Source: Bacteroidota bacterium
Lineage (GTDB): Bacteria; Bacteroidota; Bacteroidia; 2-12-FULL-35-15
DNA length: 64,000 bases
Assembly (NCBI GenBank): GCA_025963715.1
Contig: JAOQAG010000008.1
Span: forward strand, 335,907 to 399,906
Direction: 5' to 3'
The position numbers were made by a program, and so were the translations under genes. The notes beneath the pieces were generated by a model, which was not told the DNA's origin, did not search any database, and saw only the letters and a program-made list of their open reading frames with translations. Shown here in pieces: positions 44,623 through 52,858 of this stretch; the stretch's first letter is position 1; the number at the start of each line of letters is the position of its first letter.

Positions 44623-45576
44623 TTAAAAAACCTGGCTGGCCACTCTCCGCGTTACTTCCGATGTTCCCATTGTATAATAATGCAAACAAGGCACTTTCGC
44701 TTTTATCAATTCTTTTGATTGATTGATGCACCATTCAATTCCCACTTCTTTTACTTCCGCATCTGTTTTGCATTTTTCGATCTGCTCCAGCAAACCTTGC
44801 GGAACATCTATTTTAAAGATCTTCGCCAGTGTAGTTGCCTGTTTTTTAGTGGTCAGTATTTTTAATCCCGGAATGATCGGAACATCAATATTCATTTCCT
44901 TGCATTTTTTTACATACTCAAAATACTGCGCATTATCAAAGAACATTTGTGTTACAATATATTCAGCACCCGAATCAATCTTTGCTTTCAGGTGCTTCAT
45001 GTCTGAGGTCATGTTCGGCGCTTCAAAATGTTTCTCCGGGTAACCGGCCACACCAATACAAAAATTAGTTGGCGCTACATCGGCTAAATCATCATCAATG
45101 TATTTTCCTTTGTTCATTTGTTTTACCTGCTTTACCAGGTCGATCGCATACGCATGTCCGTTGGGTTCCGGAATAAATTCCGGTTCGCTTTTGATCGAAT
45201 CGCCACGCAATGCAAGTACATTATCGATCCCTAAAAACTGCAGATCGATCAATGCATTTTCTGTTTCTTCTTTGCTGAAACCACCGCAGATAATATGCGG
45301 CACAGCATCCACATGGTATTTATTCATGATGGCCGCACAAATGCCAACCGTGCCCGGACGCTTGCGGATGCTCACTTTTTCGAGGTAGCCGCCTTCACGT
45401 TTTTTATATAAATATTCTTCACGGTGATACGTTACATCCACAAATGATGGTTTGAATTCCATCAAGGGATCGATCCCGTCAAAAATCGACTGGATACTTT
45501 TCCCTTTTAAAGGCGGTAAAATTTCGATGGAAAACAGCGTGGAATTCGCTTGTTTAATGTGATCAACAACTTTCAT
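44623..45576 (-). CDS. metF: Methylenetetrahydrofolate reductase
   Basis: The protein has 317 aa from the ATG at 45576. The open frame extends 34 residues further up, but the conserved MetF start (SIEILPPLKG) lies close to 45576 and the promoter candidate lies between them. Motifs of the FAD TIM barrel are visible: VDVTYH, HIICGGFSKEE, DNVLALRGDS, and QMFFDNAQYFEYV. It reduces methylene-THF to methyl-THF for methionine synthesis. Stand-alone gene next to two lipoprotein genes. Confidence 0.93.
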   Translation of the reverse strand: MKVVDHIKQANSTLFSIEILPPLKGKSIQSIFDGIDPLMEFKPSFVDVTYHREEYLYKKREGGYLEKVSIRKRPGTVGICAAIMNKYHVDAVPHIICGGFSKEETENALIDLQFLGIDNVLALRGDSIKSEPEFIPEPNGHAYAIDLVKQVKQMNKGKYIDDDLADVAPTNFCIGVAGYPEKHFEAPNMTSDMKHLKAKIDSGAEYIVTQMFFDNAQYFEYVKKCKEMNIDVPIIPGLKILTTKKQATTLAKIFKIDVPQGLLEQIEKCKTDAEVKEVGIEWCINQSKELIKAKVPCLHYYTMGTSEVTRRVASQVF

Positions 45577-45615
45577 AGATTTTAAACTTACAGGTTTAAT
45601 TTTTATTTGCGGCTG

Positions 45616-45647
45616 CAAAGTAACGGCTTGAAGCGTTAAAAACCAAA
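45616..45647 (-). promoter_or_regulatory. Candidate promoter of metF
   Basis: On the minus strand, -33 TTTG (45647-45644), a 20-nt spacer, and -7 TTACTTTG (45623-45616; one mismatch to TAnnTTTG) are present 39 nt upstream of the metF ATG at 45576. Confidence 0.4.
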
Positions 45648-45685
45648 TTAAACTGCTTGTCAAATATTCTGCGATCAATAAACGG

Positions 45686-46384
45686 TCAATAGAATATGTT
45701 TACAAATGAAGTATCACCGGAAGGAACAAACACGGTGCTGGGAGCAAGCGACGTTGTTCCATAAGAAAAGGTTAATGTAGCATTACTGTTAGGATAAACT
45801 TTGCACACAAAAGTTGTATCATATATATGCCCGGCAGGATGTGTTGACGTGAAGAAATACTCCGGGACCTGTATAGATATAGGCTCTATGATATTGTAAT
45901 TTCCCTTGCAATAAATAAGCGGTGCGCCAATCCCGGATGTATCTTTAATATGAGTTTTTAAATATCCGACCGGTTTTACATAAAGTGGCGTCATAACATG
46001 TAACCCATTTTCGATCAACTGCCCGAATTTTACTTTTACTTTCCCGCATTGATTATTCGTGTACGCGTAAATGTAAATATCAGCGCTGTCTGGCAGTGCA
46101 TGTGTATAGCGCACATCACCGCCCCAGGTATAATCACCGCTGTACCAGCCCACAGCCGTTGTTCGACCTAACGTATATTTATCATCAGCATAGTAGGGCT
46201 GAAACTGGCACACCCTTGCGTTTGCCACTGGAATTCCGGTCAGTGTATCGATCACGATCCCTTTCAGATGATAATGATGATAAACCTGCAGATTCAAATA
46301 AGCGGGATCGTACGCATCATCTTCCTTTCTACAGGAATACAAAGCTGTTGTTAAAAGAAAAAATAAAAATAACCTGCTTAACAT
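45686..46384 (-). CDS. Putative lipoprotein with a carboxypeptidase-regulatory-like fold
   Basis: The protein has 232 aa with a lipobox (LLTTALYSC, Cys at residue 18) followed by charged residues (RKEDD), so it is predicted to be lipid-anchored in the envelope. Residues about 40-150 look like a carboxypeptidase-regulatory/Ig-like domain (GIVIDTLTGIPVANARVCQF, then GWYSGDYTWGGD). It resembles the next gene (46400-46807) in the same region and is probably a paralogue. The function is unknown; no polysaccharide-utilisation genes are nearby. Confidence 0.8.
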   Translation of the reverse strand: MLSRLFLFFLLTTALYSCRKEDDAYDPAYLNLQVYHHYHLKGIVIDTLTGIPVANARVCQFQPYYADDKYTLGRTTAVGWYSGDYTWGGDVRYTHALPDSADIYIYAYTNNQCGKVKVKFGQLIENGLHVMTPLYVKPVGYLKTHIKDTSGIGAPLIYCKGNYNIIEPISIQVPEYFFTSTHPAGHIYDTTFVCKVYPNSNATLTFSYGTTSLAPSTVFVPSGDTSFVNIFY

Positions 46385-46399
46385 ATAACAATTATTTTA

Positions 46400-46807
46400 T
46401 CAACGCACCGTAATACCAGGCACAATAAGCGTATCGTTCGCATTCAGCTGCCCTGCTTTTATTTTTTTAAAACCGCTTTCACTGCCCAAGTGTGCGCAGA
46501 CATACAAGTTACTGCTGTCGCCGGGCGGATCATTATGAGGGCCTAAGCCCCAGGTAATATGGGTAATGTACCAACCGCCCGAAATGATCGTACCTGCCCA
46601 CAATGCACTACCATTGGAAGTGGATGCAATGTAAACTTCAGCATCAGGAATCTGCACGGCTGTTGTAGAATCAATCACTTTTGTTTTCGTGTATGCCGAA
46701 AAAGAGCCCCATACAGGCTGGCTGTATGACTGCGGTTCCTCTTCCTTTTTACAGGAAAAAAAAACAGTCAGGCATAACAGCAAAAGAAATGCGACCCGGT
46801 TTTTCAT
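46400..46807 (-). CDS. Small putative lipoprotein, paralogue of its neighbour
   Basis: This 135-aa protein from the ATG at 46807 has a lipobox FFSC (Cys near residue 19) and a charged start (KKEEEPQ). A single domain follows with the same pattern as its neighbour: ...VQIPDAEVYIASTSNG, GGWYITHITWG, PPGDSSNLYVCAH, and KIKAGQLNANDTL. The two genes lie 15 nt apart in the same direction, probably one transcript. The product is shorter, without the neighbour's C-terminal half. Function unknown. Confidence 0.78.
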   Translation of the reverse strand: MKNRVAFLLLLCLTVFFSCKKEEEPQSYSQPVWGSFSAYTKTKVIDSTTAVQIPDAEVYIASTSNGSALWAGTIISGGWYITHITWGLGPHNDPPGDSSNLYVCAHLGSESGFKKIKAGQLNANDTLIVPGITVR

Positions 46808-46878
46808 ACATAAATATAGCAATTAACTTTTGAAAACACACAAACCAGTTTATGCCTCCACAATTCGCAAAAAAGTAG

Positions 46879-46886
46879 TAAATTCG
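46879..46886 (+). promoter_or_regulatory. Possible -7 promoter element of lepA
   Basis: TAAATTCG resembles the -7 consensus with C in place of T, 28 nt before the ATG at 46915. No -33 match. Confidence 0.3.
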
Positions 46887-46914
46887 CAGTCCTTAAAGAG
46901 AAAGCTATAGAAAA

Positions 46915-48705
46915 ATGGAGAACATCAGAAATTTTTGCATCATTGCGCACATCGATCACGGAAAAAGTACATTGGCCGATCGCTTGCTGGAATACACCAA
47001 TACCATCAGCAAACGCGAAATGCAGGCACAGGTGCTCGATGACATGGACCTGGAGAAGGAACGCGGCATTACCATTAAAAGCCACGCCATCCAGATGGAT
47101 TATGTGAAAGACGGCAAAAAATACATCTTCAATTTAATTGATACACCGGGCCACGTGGATTTTTCCTACGAGGTTTCCCGCTCCATCGCTGCCTGCGAAG
47201 GCGCATTGCTCATTGTGGATGCAGCACAGGGCATCCAGGCACAAACCATTTCCAATTTATACTTAGCATTAGAAAACGACCTGGAGATCATCCCGATCCT
47301 TAATAAAATTGACCTTCCCAGCGCAGAACCCGAAATTGTAAAAGACCAGATCGTGGATCTTTTAGGCTGTAAACGCGAAGACATCATGTCGGCATCCGGC
47401 AAAACCGGGATGGGCGTTCATGAGATTTTATCCGCCATTGTAGATCGGATTCCAGCGCCAAAAGGCGATCCGAAAGCGCCATTACAGGCATTGATCTTCG
47501 ATTCGGTATACAATTCCTTTCGCGGGATCATCGCATATTTTAAAATTGTAAACGGTACGCTCCGCAAAGGCGAGCGTGTAAAATTCATGAATACCGGCGC
47601 CGAATACAATGCCGATGAGATTGGCGTATTAAAATTAAAACAAGAGCCGAAAACACAAGTCAGCACCGGCGATGTTGGTTATATTATTTCCGGGATTAAA
47701 GACGCCCGCGAAGTAAAAGTAGGCGATACGATTACCACTACCATCAATCCATCTGAAACAGGGATTCAGGGTTTTGAAGATGTAAAGCCAATGGTATTTG
47801 CCGGGATCTATCCCGTAGATACCGAAGATTTTGAAGAGCTGCGCTATTCCATGGAAAAGCTGCAGCTGAATGATGCATCGCTTACCTGGGAACCGGAATC
47901 ATCCGCTGCACTGGGATTTGGCTTCCGTTGCGGATTTTTAGGAATGCTACACATGGAAATTATTCAGGAACGCCTGGAGCGCGAGTTTAACATGACTGTG
48001 ATCACCACCGTTCCCAACGTATCTTATTTTGCATTTACCTCCAAAGGCGAAAAAATAACAGTAAACAATCCTTCCGATCTTCCGGATCCAAGCAAGCTTG
48101 ATCGCGTGGAAGAGCCGTACATCAAAGCACAGGTGATCACCAAAGCCGAATTTGTAGGTTCCATCATGGGCTTGTGTATTACCAAACGCGGGATCATTGT
48201 TAACCAGAATTATTTAACGACTGATCGCGTGGAGCTTATTTTTGAAATGCCTTTGGGCGAGATCGTATTCGATTTTTACGACCGCTTAAAAACCATTTCA
48301 AAAGGATACGCTTCCTTCGATTATTCTCCGTTGGATTACCGCGCTTCCGATCTGGTAAAAATGGACATTCTTTTAAATGCGGAACCTGTAGATGCATTGT
48401 CTTCCCTGATCCATCGTGATAATGCCTACGATTTCGGCAAAAAAATGTGTGAAAAATTAAAAGAATTAATTCCGCGCCAGCAGTTCGAAATTCCTATCCA
48501 GGCAGCGATCGGTGCAAAGATCATTGCCCGCGAAACTATCAAAGCCATGCGGAAGGATGTTACCGCAAAATGTTACGGCGGTGATATTTCCCGTAAGCGT
48601 AAATTATTGGAAAAACAAAAAGAAGGTAAAAAACGGATGCGTTCCGTTGGAAATGTAGAGATTCCACAAAGCGCGTTCATGGCCGTATTGAAGCTGAATG
48701 ATTAA
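46915..48705 (+). CDS. lepA: Elongation factor 4 (ribosome back-translocase LepA)
   Basis: This 596-aa GTPase has all G motifs: G1 AHIDHGKST (11-19), G2 ERGITIKS, G3 DTPGHVDF, and G4 NKIDLP, followed by the LepA-specific C-terminal domain ending [18 protein letters not shown]. It acts on ribosomes during translation and affects fidelity and stress. The length and the C-terminus distinguish it from EF-G. A terminator follows. Confidence 0.98.
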   Translation: MENIRNFCIIAHIDHGKSTLADRLLEYTNTISKREMQAQVLDDMDLEKERGITIKSHAIQMDYVKDGKKYIFNLIDTPGHVDFSYEVSRSIAACEGALLIVDAAQGIQAQTISNLYLALENDLEIIPILNKIDLPSAEPEIVKDQIVDLLGCKREDIMSASGKTGMGVHEILSAIVDRIPAPKGDPKAPLQALIFDSVYNSFRGIIAYFKIVNGTLRKGERVKFMNTGAEYNADEIGVLKLKQEPKTQVSTGDVGYIISGIKDAREVKVGDTITTTINPSETGIQGFEDVKPMVFAGIYPVDTEDFEELRYSMEKLQLNDASLTWEPESSAALGFGFRCGFLGMLHMEIIQERLEREFNMTVITTVPNVSYFAFTSKGEKITVNNPSDLPDPSKLDRVEEPYIKAQVITKAEFVGSIMGLCITKRGIIVNQNYLTTDRVELIFEMPLGEIVFDFYDRLKTISKGYASFDYSPLDYRASDLVKMDILLNAEPVDALSSLIHRDNAYDFGKKMCEKLKELIPRQQFEIPIQAAIGAKIIARETIKAMRKDVTAKCYGGDISRKRKLLEKQKEGKKRMRSVGNVEIPQSAFMAVLKLND

Positions 48706-48728
48706 ACAGCATTTATTATTATAAAATA

Positions 48729-48762
48729 AAAAATCCCTTTCCGTTAAACAGAAGGGGATTTT
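48729..48762 (+). terminator. Terminator downstream of lepA (bidirectional)
   Basis: AAAATCCC(T)TTC and GAAGGGGATTTT form an imperfect stem with a small loop between convergent lepA and the next cargo gene. Confidence 0.65.
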
Positions 48763-48773
48763 CAATTAAATAT

Positions 48774-49757
48774 TTATTGCTTCACAATTTTTTTTACTGC
48801 CGAGTTTCCGTTTGAATCGCTGACCCTTAAAAAATAAATTCCTTTCGGCTGATTTGTTAAATCAATTTCGGTCACATTCTCTTTAATCTTCATTGTTATA
48901 ATCGTGTTCCCCAACAATCCCTTAACTTCCAAAACCGCATCAGTAACAGCTGCTCCGTTTATATTCAGCTTATACTTTCCTTCACCTGGATTCGGGTAAA
49001 CGAAAACATTGTCTTCAGGTTCAGAAGGCTCGCTGATATTCACTGACAGCATAGTGCAAAAAGATCCGGGAGTTGTATAGATCCCGGTAGTGTCCGTAAA
49101 GCAATCCAGCACATTCTGTATCTCGAATGGAGGCATTAATATTCCTAAAAAGCCAAAAGTCGAGCCTACTCCTTCAATTATTGAAACGTATGCCGGTCCG
49201 GGATTTGCTGTTTGTGAAATATTAAATCGTTTATGATAAATACTTCCTATCAGCACCGAATCGATTGAGCTTACCGTATCAGTAGACACAATAGTAGGAT
49301 GAGTATACGATCCGGGCAAAGTATCACCTACGCTTAAATTAAAATCGTACAATAATGTATCGGTTAATTCTCCTGCGGGAATAAAATAAACTTTTTTATT
49401 AGATACATCTTCCCTGAAAGCACCGGGATAATAAATACTGGTGCTATTGTGTAAATAATAATATGAATACAAACTACCCAGCTGACATCCCCAGTAGCTA
49501 CCCGAAGACCCGGTTGTAGCCGGATTTGGACTGTCATAAATAATTCCGGCCCATTTCAATTTATGATAGGTTGTCCCGCTGATAATAGTATCGCCATCAA
49601 TATTAACCTGGTAATCCCTGCAGCAGTTACAGTTATAATCACCCGAATTTTCCCGCCACAATGCACCGGCGCCCGGAAAAGAATGATAAACGCTGCTTTG
49701 TGCTTTCACAAAGCTTAAAGAGAAGCAAAAAAAGAATAAGAGTAGCAGTCTTTTCAT
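48774..49757 (-). CDS. T9SS type A cargo protein of unknown function
   Basis: The protein has 327 aa with a signal peptide (residues 1-19). The mature part is rich in Tyr, Ser and Gly and has a cysteine cluster CNCCRDY near residue 43. The C-terminal ~80 residues (VYPNPGEGKYKLNI ... GIYFLRVSD ... AVKKIVKQ) form a type A sorting domain. No enzyme motif is visible. The family is common as single-domain secreted proteins in Bacteroidota. It is divergent from the ECF sigma gene over a 107-bp gap containing a palindrome. Confidence 0.85.
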   Translation of the reverse strand: MKRLLLLFFFCFSLSFVKAQSSVYHSFPGAGALWRENSGDYNCNCCRDYQVNIDGDTIISGTTYHKLKWAGIIYDSPNPATTGSSGSYWGCQLGSLYSYYYLHNSTSIYYPGAFREDVSNKKVYFIPAGELTDTLLYDFNLSVGDTLPGSYTHPTIVSTDTVSSIDSVLIGSIYHKRFNISQTANPGPAYVSIIEGVGSTFGFLGILMPPFEIQNVLDCFTDTTGIYTTPGSFCTMLSVNISEPSEPEDNVFVYPNPGEGKYKLNINGAAVTDAVLEVKGLLGNTIITMKIKENVTEIDLTNQPKGIYFLRVSDSNGNSAVKKIVKQ

Positions 49758-49808
49758 GTAAATGGGTTTAAGGTTTATCTAATTTAACAAAATATTTTCA
49801 AAATCGCT

Positions 49809-49828
49809 GTAACTTTACCGAAAGTTAC
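49809..49828. promoter_or_regulatory. Palindrome GTAACTTT-N4-AAAGTTAC upstream of the ECF sigma gene
   Basis: An 8+8 bp perfect inverted repeat with a 4-nt spacer, 36 nt before the sigma factor ATG and 51 nt upstream of the divergent cargo gene start. It may be an operator for a dimeric regulator of either gene. Its left half TAACTTTA is also close to a -7 element. Confidence 0.4.
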
Positions 49829-49864
49829 CCGTCATAAACCCGAAAACGCACAAAAAACGCTACA

Positions 49865-50350
49865 ATGACCGCAGAAGAATTCAACAAATGTGTTGACCAG
49901 TATGCCGATAATCTTTATCGCTTTATCCTTAAAAACATTAAGGACGAAGAAAAAGCGCGTGACGTTGTACAGGATACTTACGAAAAGCTGTGGCTGAAAG
50001 TATCCGAAGTGGAAAGTACCAACGCAAAATCGTACATGTTTACCACTGCGTACCGCACCATGATCGACCGGATCAGGAAAGACAAAAAGCAGGGTGAAAT
50101 GACGGATGCGAAAATGAACACGCTGAGCCACAGCAGACAATACAGTGATTTAAAAGAAATACTGAACGAAGCACTTACCAAATTACCGGAAATACAACGT
50201 TCCGTAATTTTGCTCCGCGATTATGAAGGTTATAATTATGCAGAGATCGGTGAAATTACCGGTTTGAGTGAATCACAGGTAAAAGTATACATTTTCAGGG
50301 CTCGCGGATTTTTGAAAAATTACATCGGCACCATGGAAAATGTGATTTAA
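49865..50350 (+). CDS. ECF-type RNA polymerase sigma factor
   Basis: This 161-aa protein has sigma region 2 (DEEKARDVVQDTYEKLWLKV..., contact with -10 and core) at about 20-75 and region 4 (LPEIQRSVILLRDYEGYNYA, then LSESQVKVYIFRARGFLK) at about 110-155. The linker is short and there is no region 3 or 1, as in ECF sigmas that respond to envelope signals. It is followed after 25 nt by a membrane protein with anti-sigma features. Its regulon is unknown. Confidence 0.93.
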   Translation: MTAEEFNKCVDQYADNLYRFILKNIKDEEKARDVVQDTYEKLWLKVSEVESTNAKSYMFTTAYRTMIDRIRKDKKQGEMTDAKMNTLSHSRQYSDLKEILNEALTKLPEIQRSVILLRDYEGYNYAEIGEITGLSESQVKVYIFRARGFLKNYIGTMENVI

Positions 50351-50375
50351 ACAGGTTAATACTATTAAAATATAA

Positions 50376-51686
50376 ATGAAGATCAACAGGAACAATTACG
50401 AAGCTTTTTTCCTCGATTACCACGAAGGAAATCTGGCACCTCAACAGGTGGCGGAATTGTTATTGTTTGTAGAGCAGCATCCGGAACTGAAAGAAGAATT
50501 TGAAAGCTTTGAGAATTTTTCCCTGGAAGATCTTTCAAATATTTCCTTCGGTGATACATCCGGCCTGAAAAAACAAATCACGGTCGAAAACAAGGATGAG
50601 TATTTTATCCGCGCCATCGAAAATAATCTGAATCCAACTGAACAACAATTAGTAGATCAGTTTTTAAAACAACATCCGCAATACAAAGTTGATTTTGAGC
50701 TTTTTCAAAAAACAAAATTAACGGCGGACCGGTCGGTTGTATTTGCAGACAAAGACATTTTAAAAGACATTGCCATCACTACCGATTACCTGCTGATCGC
50801 TTCTGTGGAAGGATTACTCACAAAGCAGGAATCATCCATGTTGAATCACCAACTGGCAGTGGATGCGGAAATGCAACAAAATTATGCGTTATATCAGCAA
50901 ACAAAAGTTACCGCGGATCAAACCATTGTTTTTGAAAACAAAGAAGAATTAAAACGCAAAGAAAGAAAAGTAATTCCCTTGTTTTATTATGTTGCTGCCG
51001 CTGCCGCGATCATTTTATTATTCGGGCTTTCCGTTTTATTTAATAATACAAACAACAACACTCCGGCAGTTGCTGTTAAACCCGCAAACGAACCAAAAAT
51101 AAAAATGGAGAATAACGCCGTAAGCCCTGTAAACACAAAAGAAAAAGATGCGCTGGCAGCAACAACAAACATTACTCCGGCTAAAACAGCTGCGGCAGGC
51201 AAACAAAAAAATACTGCCCCAAACAATTCGATGGCTGTTGCAGTAAATAAAAAAGAAAAAACGATTGTTGCTCCGGTTGAAACACCGGCACCGATTATCG
51301 CGCAAAGCAAAGAAGAAAAACAAAGCCCGGCAGTTGATCCTGAAAACAAAACAAATACCACTGCTCCTGTAACCAACGAACAGCCTGCAATTGCACAGGT
51401 TCGCCCACAGGTAAAACCTAATAACGATGGTCCTTTTTTATCGCTTGGCGAAATTGCAGCAACAAAGATCAAGCAAAAAACAATGGATGAAGATGCATTG
51501 AAAAACGAAAAGAAATTTGGCAAATTAAATAAATTCAGCGGCTGGGATGCATTACAGGTTGTTGCAAAAGGAGTAAGCAAACTTACCGGTAAAAAAGTAG
51601 AAGTAAAACCTACTTATAACGACGAAGGCGAAGTTACTGCCTACGCTTTTAATGCTGGTAAAATAGGCTTTTCGAAGGAAAGATAA
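50376..51686 (+). CDS. Putative membrane anti-sigma factor with triplicated N-terminal repeat
   Basis: The protein has 436 aa. The cytosolic N-terminus holds three related ~55-60-residue repeats (about 5-55, 74-131, 133-196), each with an E-G/N-N-L segment, a helix ending HPE/HPQ, and a segment of the type KxTADxxxVF. A membrane segment (about 201-221; YYVAAAAAIILLFGLSVLF) follows, then a long periplasmic tail rich in Ala, Lys, Thr and Pro with a more ordered end (about 385-436). Known Bacteroidota anti-sigma factors have one such N-terminal domain; the location directly behind an ECF sigma gene supports the call, but the triple repeat is unusual. Function is inferred from context. Confidence 0.7.
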   Translation: MKINRNNYEAFFLDYHEGNLAPQQVAELLLFVEQHPELKEEFESFENFSLEDLSNISFGDTSGLKKQITVENKDEYFIRAIENNLNPTEQQLVDQFLKQHPQYKVDFELFQKTKLTADRSVVFADKDILKDIAITTDYLLIASVEGLLTKQESSMLNHQLAVDAEMQQNYALYQQTKVTADQTIVFENKEELKRKERKVIPLFYYVAAAAAIILLFGLSVLFNNTNNNTPAVAVKPANEPKIKMENNAVSPVNTKEKDALAATTNITPAKTAAAGKQKNTAPNNSMAVAVNKKEKTIVAPVETPAPIIAQSKEEKQSPAVDPENKTNTTAPVTNEQPAIAQVRPQVKPNNDGPFLSLGEIAATKIKQKTMDEDALKNEKKFGKLNKFSGWDALQVVAKGVSKLTGKKVEVKPTYNDEGEVTAYAFNAGKIGFSKER

Positions 51687-51714
51687 TTTTTAAGGTCATT
51701 TTGATTTATTCTAT

Positions 51715-52719
51715 ATGCGGAGCACCGGTAAATTTTATTCCTGCTTTTTTATTCTCCTGTTCTTCTTCCCGGTTTTTTCATTCTCTCAAACTGAAAAAGT
51801 AAATTTTTCTAAAATTGATGCTTACGCCAAATCAATAAAAGGAATAAATGATCCCGGCAAGCTTTCTAAAAAATTAACGGCTCCTTACAAAACAGAACTG
51901 GAAAAAACCCGCTCTATTTTCAGATGGGTTGCCGAGAACATCAGTTACGATACAAAAGAATTTCATCTTCCTCCATCCGAATCATCTTACACAAAATTGT
52001 TTTACAAGCTGGATCCTGCAACCAAAAACATTGATAATGTATACCATGTTGAATTGGCAAAATATGTTTTGAAAAATAAAAAAGCGATCTGCGAAGGGTA
52101 CGCCGTATTATTTAAAGTGCTTTGCGATAGCGCAAACCTAAAAACAGAAGTGGTGCACGGAATTGCTAAAAATTCGGTGAGCAACATCGGCACAGCCATG
52201 AAAGAGAATCACGCCTGGAATGCTATCTTTTTAGATAATAAATGGCAATTGCTGGATGCAACCTGGGCAAGCGGTTCCTGCAACGACAGCACAACCATTT
52301 TTACAAAACAGTATGACGATTTTTATTTTTTAACTCCGCCCAACAAGCTCATCATTAACCATTTTCCAACAGATCCGAAATGGATGTTATTCAGTAATCC
52401 GCCTTTGTTAACGCAATTTTTAAGCTATCCGCTGGCATACACCGGGTACTTTGCAAACAACATCAGCTCTTACTCACCAATCAATGGAATTATAGAAGCG
52501 AGGATTGGAAATAAAATTTCTTTTACAATGAACATCCCTGTTAAAGATTCAGATATTTCTGTTTCATCAAAAACAGGAAGTAAAGAGATCACAATGAAAA
52601 GACAGGAAAAAACAGTGACCTATGAATATGTGGTCAGCTCCGACAAGGATGATGAGTTGGATATTTTTCTGGATGGTAAATGTGTTTTTACTTACCGGAT
52701 CGTAGTTGTTCCAAAATAA
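51715..52719 (+). CDS. Secreted transglutaminase-like protein
   Basis: The protein has 334 aa with a signal peptide (residues 1-25). Residues about 60-185 form a transglutaminase-like papain-fold domain with the triad Cys in AICEGYAVLFKVLCD (about residue 124), His in NHAWNAIFLD (about 164), and Asp in LLDATWASG (about 181). The rest is beta-rich. Such domains crosslink or cleave peptide bonds in the envelope. It lies 28 nt behind the anti-sigma gene and so may be a target or signal-processing component of that system. No sorting domain is visible. Confidence 0.85.
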   Translation: MRSTGKFYSCFFILLFFFPVFSFSQTEKVNFSKIDAYAKSIKGINDPGKLSKKLTAPYKTELEKTRSIFRWVAENISYDTKEFHLPPSESSYTKLFYKLDPATKNIDNVYHVELAKYVLKNKKAICEGYAVLFKVLCDSANLKTEVVHGIAKNSVSNIGTAMKENHAWNAIFLDNKWQLLDATWASGSCNDSTTIFTKQYDDFYFLTPPNKLIINHFPTDPKWMLFSNPPLLTQFLSYPLAYTGYFANNISSYSPINGIIEARIGNKISFTMNIPVKDSDISVSSKTGSKEITMKRQEKTVTYEYVVSSDKDDELDIFLDGKCVFTYRIVVVPK

Positions 52720-52752
52720 GATAACGTTATAGCTAATTAAATGGCTATATGC

Positions 52753-52777
52753 CTGGTATAAATTTTCCGATAGTCAC
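52753..52777 (+). repeat. Dispersed motif GGTATAAATTTTCCGA
   Basis: A copy of the motif also found at 10596-10620 (GGTATAAACTTTCCGA) and, inverted, at 24313-24333. Located 33 nt downstream of a stop codon. Confidence 0.6.
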
Positions 52778-52830
52778 GAATTCTAATTTTTCTAAAGTTT
52801 CACACATAGTATTAACCCAGATTCGTAGTG

Positions 52831-52854
52831 TCATCCTGAGCTTGTCGAAGGACG
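52831..52854. repeat. Dispersed 24-bp motif, reverse of 4391-4414
   Basis: The 24-bp sequence contains CCTGAGCTTGTCGAAGG and is the exact complement of 4391-4414. It ends 5 nt before the nadB stop region (minus strand), preceded by GATTCGTAGTG, a fragment of another recurring motif. Confidence 0.85.
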
Positions 52855-52858
52855 TTTT

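Noticed and set aside
45577-45678. N-terminal extension of metF
   Set aside because: The 34 residues are not part of the conserved MetF fold and the region contains a promoter candidate.
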